The notes under the pieces were generated by a model that had not been told where the DNA came from, did not search any database, and saw nothing but the letters and a program-made list of their open reading frames with translations. Position numbers and translations under genes: made by a program. Shown piece after piece: positions 6,207 to 7,773 of a stretch of DNA of 7,773 nucleotides. The stretch is from assembly GCA_030043865.1 (NCBI GenBank), contig JASHWZ010000212.1, positions 1 through 7,773 of the forward strand, read 5' to 3'. This DNA is from Thermoplasmata archaeon. GTDB lineage: Archaea; Thermoplasmatota; Thermoplasmata; Lutacidiplasmatales; UBA184. Within the stretch, counting starts at the first letter, position 1. Every line of letters begins with the position of its first letter.

Positions 6207-6716
6207 ATGAGCTCCGGCGAGCCGGTGCGCGTGCGGGCCGCTCGCGAGTCGGACCTCGCGACGATCGCGGCGATCGGCGCGGAGTCGTTCTCCGGGCTGC
6301 GTCCGCTTGCGGCCGCGGAGCGGTGGGTGCGCGCTTGCTGGGGCGCCCAGCCCCGAATGCGGTACTGGGTCGCCGAACGATCGGGCACGATCGTCGCGTA
6401 CATCCTGTGGATGGAGAAGGGCGGGTTCCGCGCCGAGGCGGTCGTCGAGCTCGAACAGATCGCCGTGCGCTCGACGCTCCGAGGCGCGGGGATCGGCGGG
6501 GAGCTGATCCGACGCTCTCTCGAGGAGCTCTCGCGGTCGATCGACGGCGAGGGTCGACGCGTGAAGGTGGTGGAAGTGACGACCGGCTCCGAGCAAGGCG
6601 CGGTCGAGTTCTACCGCCGGACCCTCGGGGCGGAGGTCGTCGCGAAGGTCCCCGGGCTGTTTCGCGGCGACGAGTTCATTCTCATCGCTCGACCGAAGCC
6701 GGACCCCACGCGATGA
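6207..6716 (+). CDS. GNAT-family N-acetyltransferase; candidate glucosamine-phosphate acetyltransferase
   Basis: Acetyl-CoA-dependent acetyltransferase of 169 residues, one GNAT domain. Visible: N-terminal strand VRVRAARESDLATI (7-20), central strand TIVAYILWM (61-69), the acetyl-CoA motif LEQIAVRSTLRGAGIGGELI with R92-G-A-G-I-G97, the following strand VKVVEVTTG, the A-x-x-F-Y-R-R helix (132-138) and GAEVV, then a final strand FILIARP. Substrate cannot be read: the fold is shared by RimI-type protein acetyltransferases, small-molecule acetyltransferases and eukaryotic GNA1, which acetylates glucosamine-6-phosphate. It lies 44 bp after glmS, with no promoter or Shine-Dalgarno sequence seen, and overlaps the next gene by ATGA. 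Since that next gene lacks an acetyltransferase domain, N-acetylation of glucosamine phosphate is the best contextual guess. The family call is firm; the substrate is inference. Confidence 0.85.
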   Translation: MSSGEPVRVRAARESDLATIAAIGAESFSGLRPLAAAERWVRACWGAQPRMRYWVAERSGTIVAYILWMEKGGFRAEAVVELEQIAVRSTLRGAGIGGELIRRSLEELSRSIDGEGRRVKVVEVTTGSEQGAVEFYRRTLGAEVVAKVPGLFRGDEFILIARPKPDPTR

Positions 6717-7492
6717 GCTCGGCGGCCCCGCGCGACGGGACGTCGCGGGAAGCTCGCGTGCCTCGGGGGTCCGCGGACGCGGTCGTGCTGGCCGCCGGCC
6801 GTGGGGTTCGACTCGGCGCTCTCACCGAGCGCACACCGAAGGTGCTCCTCGAGGTCGACGGTCGGGCGTTGCTCGATTACCACCTGCTCGCGCTGCGTCG
6901 CGTCGGAGTGCGACGGGTGATCCTGGTCGTCAATTACCTCGCGGAACAGGTCGAGCGCCACGTCGACGGCGGGCGGCCGTTCGAGCTCGATGTCACGACC
7001 GTCCGACAACCCGAGCCCCGGGGTACCGGGGACGCCGTGCGGGTCGCGATACCGTTCGTCCGCACCGACCCGTTCCTCGTCAGCTATGCGGACGTCTTCC
7101 TGCCGAACGAAGACGTCGTGCTTCAGGAACTGCTCGTCGACGATCGGGCGAAGATCGTCGCGGCCGAAGTGCCGAACGGTGGGAGCTTCGGGCGGCTCTC
7201 GACTCGTCGGGAGGGCGAGCACGTCCTGCTCGAGGGCCTCGAGGAGAAGGACGGGCGGGCGGTACCGGCGCTCGTGAACGCGGGTCTCTATCTATTCCCG
7301 AAATCGATCCTCACGACCGTCGCCGGGCTCACGCCGTCCGTTCGGGGGGAGTACGAACTGACCGACGCGGTCCGCGCGTTCGTCGGTCACGGGGGGGAGA
7401 TGCACGTGGTGTCCGTCTCCGATTGGGTCGACGCGGGTACGGCGGAGAGCCTCGCCCGCGCCGGGGAGCTCGCCCGACGCACGCGCCGTTGA
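6713..7492 (+). CDS. Sugar-1-phosphate nucleotidylyltransferase, single-domain (probable UDP-GlcNAc pyrophosphorylase)
   Basis: Condenses an NTP with a sugar-1-phosphate to make a nucleotide sugar and pyrophosphate. The 259 residues contain only the Rossmann-like catalytic domain: signature VLAAGRGVRLGALTERTPK (25-43) with R30, R33 and K43, QPEPRGTGDAV (99-109), metal-binding D127 in SYADVFL, NAGLYLFP (189-196), YELTDAV (214-220, a motif I associate with GlmU-like and archaeal members), and DWVDAGT with D240 for the second metal position. The chain stops about ten residues after the last helix, so the C-terminal left-handed beta-helix acetyltransferase of GlmU and of archaeal ST0452-type enzymes is absent. 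ATG 6713 overlaps the GNAT stop (ATGA), suggesting coupled translation; an internal GTG about 15 codons later would remove a non-conserved leader. Glucose- or mannose-1-phosphate are alternative substrates. Confidence 0.9.
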   Translation: MSSAAPRDGTSREARVPRGSADAVVLAAGRGVRLGALTERTPKVLLEVDGRALLDYHLLALRRVGVRRVILVVNYLAEQVERHVDGGRPFELDVTTVRQPEPRGTGDAVRVAIPFVRTDPFLVSYADVFLPNEDVVLQELLVDDRAKIVAAEVPNGGSFGRLSTRREGEHVLLEGLEEKDGRAVPALVNAGLYLFPKSILTTVAGLTPSVRGEYELTDAVRAFVGHGGEMHVVSVSDWVDAGTAESLARAGELARRTRR

Positions 7493-7568
7493 CCCGGCGC
7501 CGCACAGGCACCGGCCGACGCGGTCGTGCGACGCGCGGGAGGCGCCCGGTCCGGCGTGCCGCCGCCCT

Positions 7569-7585
7569 CGAAACATACTGATAAG
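7569..7585 (+). promoter_or_regulatory. TATA-like promoter of the last gene
   Basis: CGAAACATACTGATAAG is the AT-rich run in the 125-bp spacer after the nucleotidylyltransferase gene. A transcript start about 25 bp from its centre falls near 7603, just before GGAGG at 7609-7613. This suggests that the last gene is a separate transcription unit. I see nothing else convincing in the spacer. Confidence 0.45.
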
Positions 7586-7608
7586 AGGCACCACGAACTC
7601 GAAGGAAC

Positions 7609-7613
7609 GGAGG
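7609..7613 (+). promoter_or_regulatory. Shine-Dalgarno sequence for TTG 7618
   Basis: GGAGG precedes TTG 7618 with a 4-nt gap, shorter than usual but acceptable. It favours this TTG over the in-frame GTG at 7654. Confidence 0.45.
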
Positions 7614-7617
7614 ACGT

Positions 7618-7773
7618 TTGGCGGCCCGTTCTTCTCGTCCTACCGAGAAGGCGGTGGTCTTCGACCCGGGGGCGCTCGTCGCCACCACCGTCCTCGCGCT
7701 GCTGTTCACGCTGGCGGCCGAGTTCAAGGTGGAGTGGGCGACGATCCCGCTCGGGTTCTTCGTCTTGTTCGTC
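7618..7773 (+). CDS. Unidentified membrane protein, N-terminal fragment (3' truncated)
   Basis: The frame is open from TTG 7618 to the right edge (52 codons). It begins with a polar, basic leader of about 15 residues (AARSSRPTEKAVVFDPG), followed by a hydrophobic segment (about ALVATTVLALLFTLAAEF), a short polar turn (KVEW) and the start of a second hydrophobic segment (IPLGFFVLFV). This predicts at least two membrane helices with a cytoplasmic N-terminus. There is no cleavable signal-peptide look. I do not recognise the family from this fragment. Its own TATA-like box and Shine-Dalgarno sequence argue for separate expression from the glmS operon; a link to sugar metabolism is not shown. Confidence 0.5.
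   Translation, partial: MAARSSRPTEKAVVFDPGALVATTVLALLFTLAAEFKVEWATIPLGFFVLFV

Noticed and set aside
7516..7536. CGACGCG repeated twice in the spacer after the nucleotidylyltransferase gene.
   Set aside because: A 7-bp CG-rich direct repeat is expected by chance in this composition, and no further copies suggest an array.
1..7773. Search for a CRISPR array, insertion sequence, tRNA/rRNA gene, toxin-antitoxin or defence system.
   Set aside because: No regularly spaced repeats, transposase or terminal inverted repeats, clover-leaf features or defence-type domains were seen; the content is a sugar-nucleotide and glycosylation locus.

Overview
The window looks like chromosomal DNA of a high-GC archaeon (about two thirds G+C by eye). 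The evidence is promoter architecture: AT-rich TATA-like boxes, several with a CTTAAG core, stand out in the GC-rich background about 25 bp before expected transcript starts. glmS starts with an ATG 24 nt after such a box and has no Shine-Dalgarno sequence, as in leaderless archaeal genes. Proteins are Arg/Gly/Ala-rich rather than strongly acidic, so a haloarchaeon is less likely. A high-GC Thermoplasmatota-type lineage is my guess, not something the sequence proves. No tRNA, rRNA, CRISPR or insertion element was seen.

Layout. (1) 2-529: C-terminal end of a membrane-anchored protein cut by the left edge. (2) 530-672: GC-rich hairpins, then a TATA-like box. (3) 673-1932: a GT4 glycosyltransferase. 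(4) Convergent to it, a nucleotide-sugar epimerase on the minus strand (stop at 1973). (5) A divergent promoter region around a palindromic CTTAAG. (6) 2933-4270: a phosphohexomutase (ManB/GlmM type). (7) 4271-4383: a perfect UUCG hairpin and the glmS promoter. (8) glmS (4384-6162), a GNAT acetyltransferase (6207-6716) and a sugar-1-phosphate nucleotidylyltransferase (6713-7492), in an apparent operon. (9) 7493-7617: spacer with a promoter. (10) From 7618: the start of an unidentified membrane protein cut by the right edge.

How the genes work together. GlmS makes glucosamine-6-phosphate, the mutase could make glucosamine-1-phosphate, the GNAT could N-acetylate the amino sugar, and the nucleotidylyltransferase could make UDP-GlcNAc. 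The nucleotidylyltransferase ends without the left-handed beta-helix acetyltransferase domain of bifunctional GlmU-type enzymes. The co-transcribed GNAT, overlapping it by ATGA, is therefore an attractive candidate for the missing acetyltransferase step. The epimerase (for example UDP-Glc/Gal or UDP-GlcNAc/GalNAc) and the GT4 enzyme would use such donors for N-glycan, glycolipid or surface polysaccharide assembly. The split pathway is the main hypothesis from this window. Second in interest is the epimerase, whose conserved N-terminus begins at an ACG codon exactly where a leaderless ATG would be expected.
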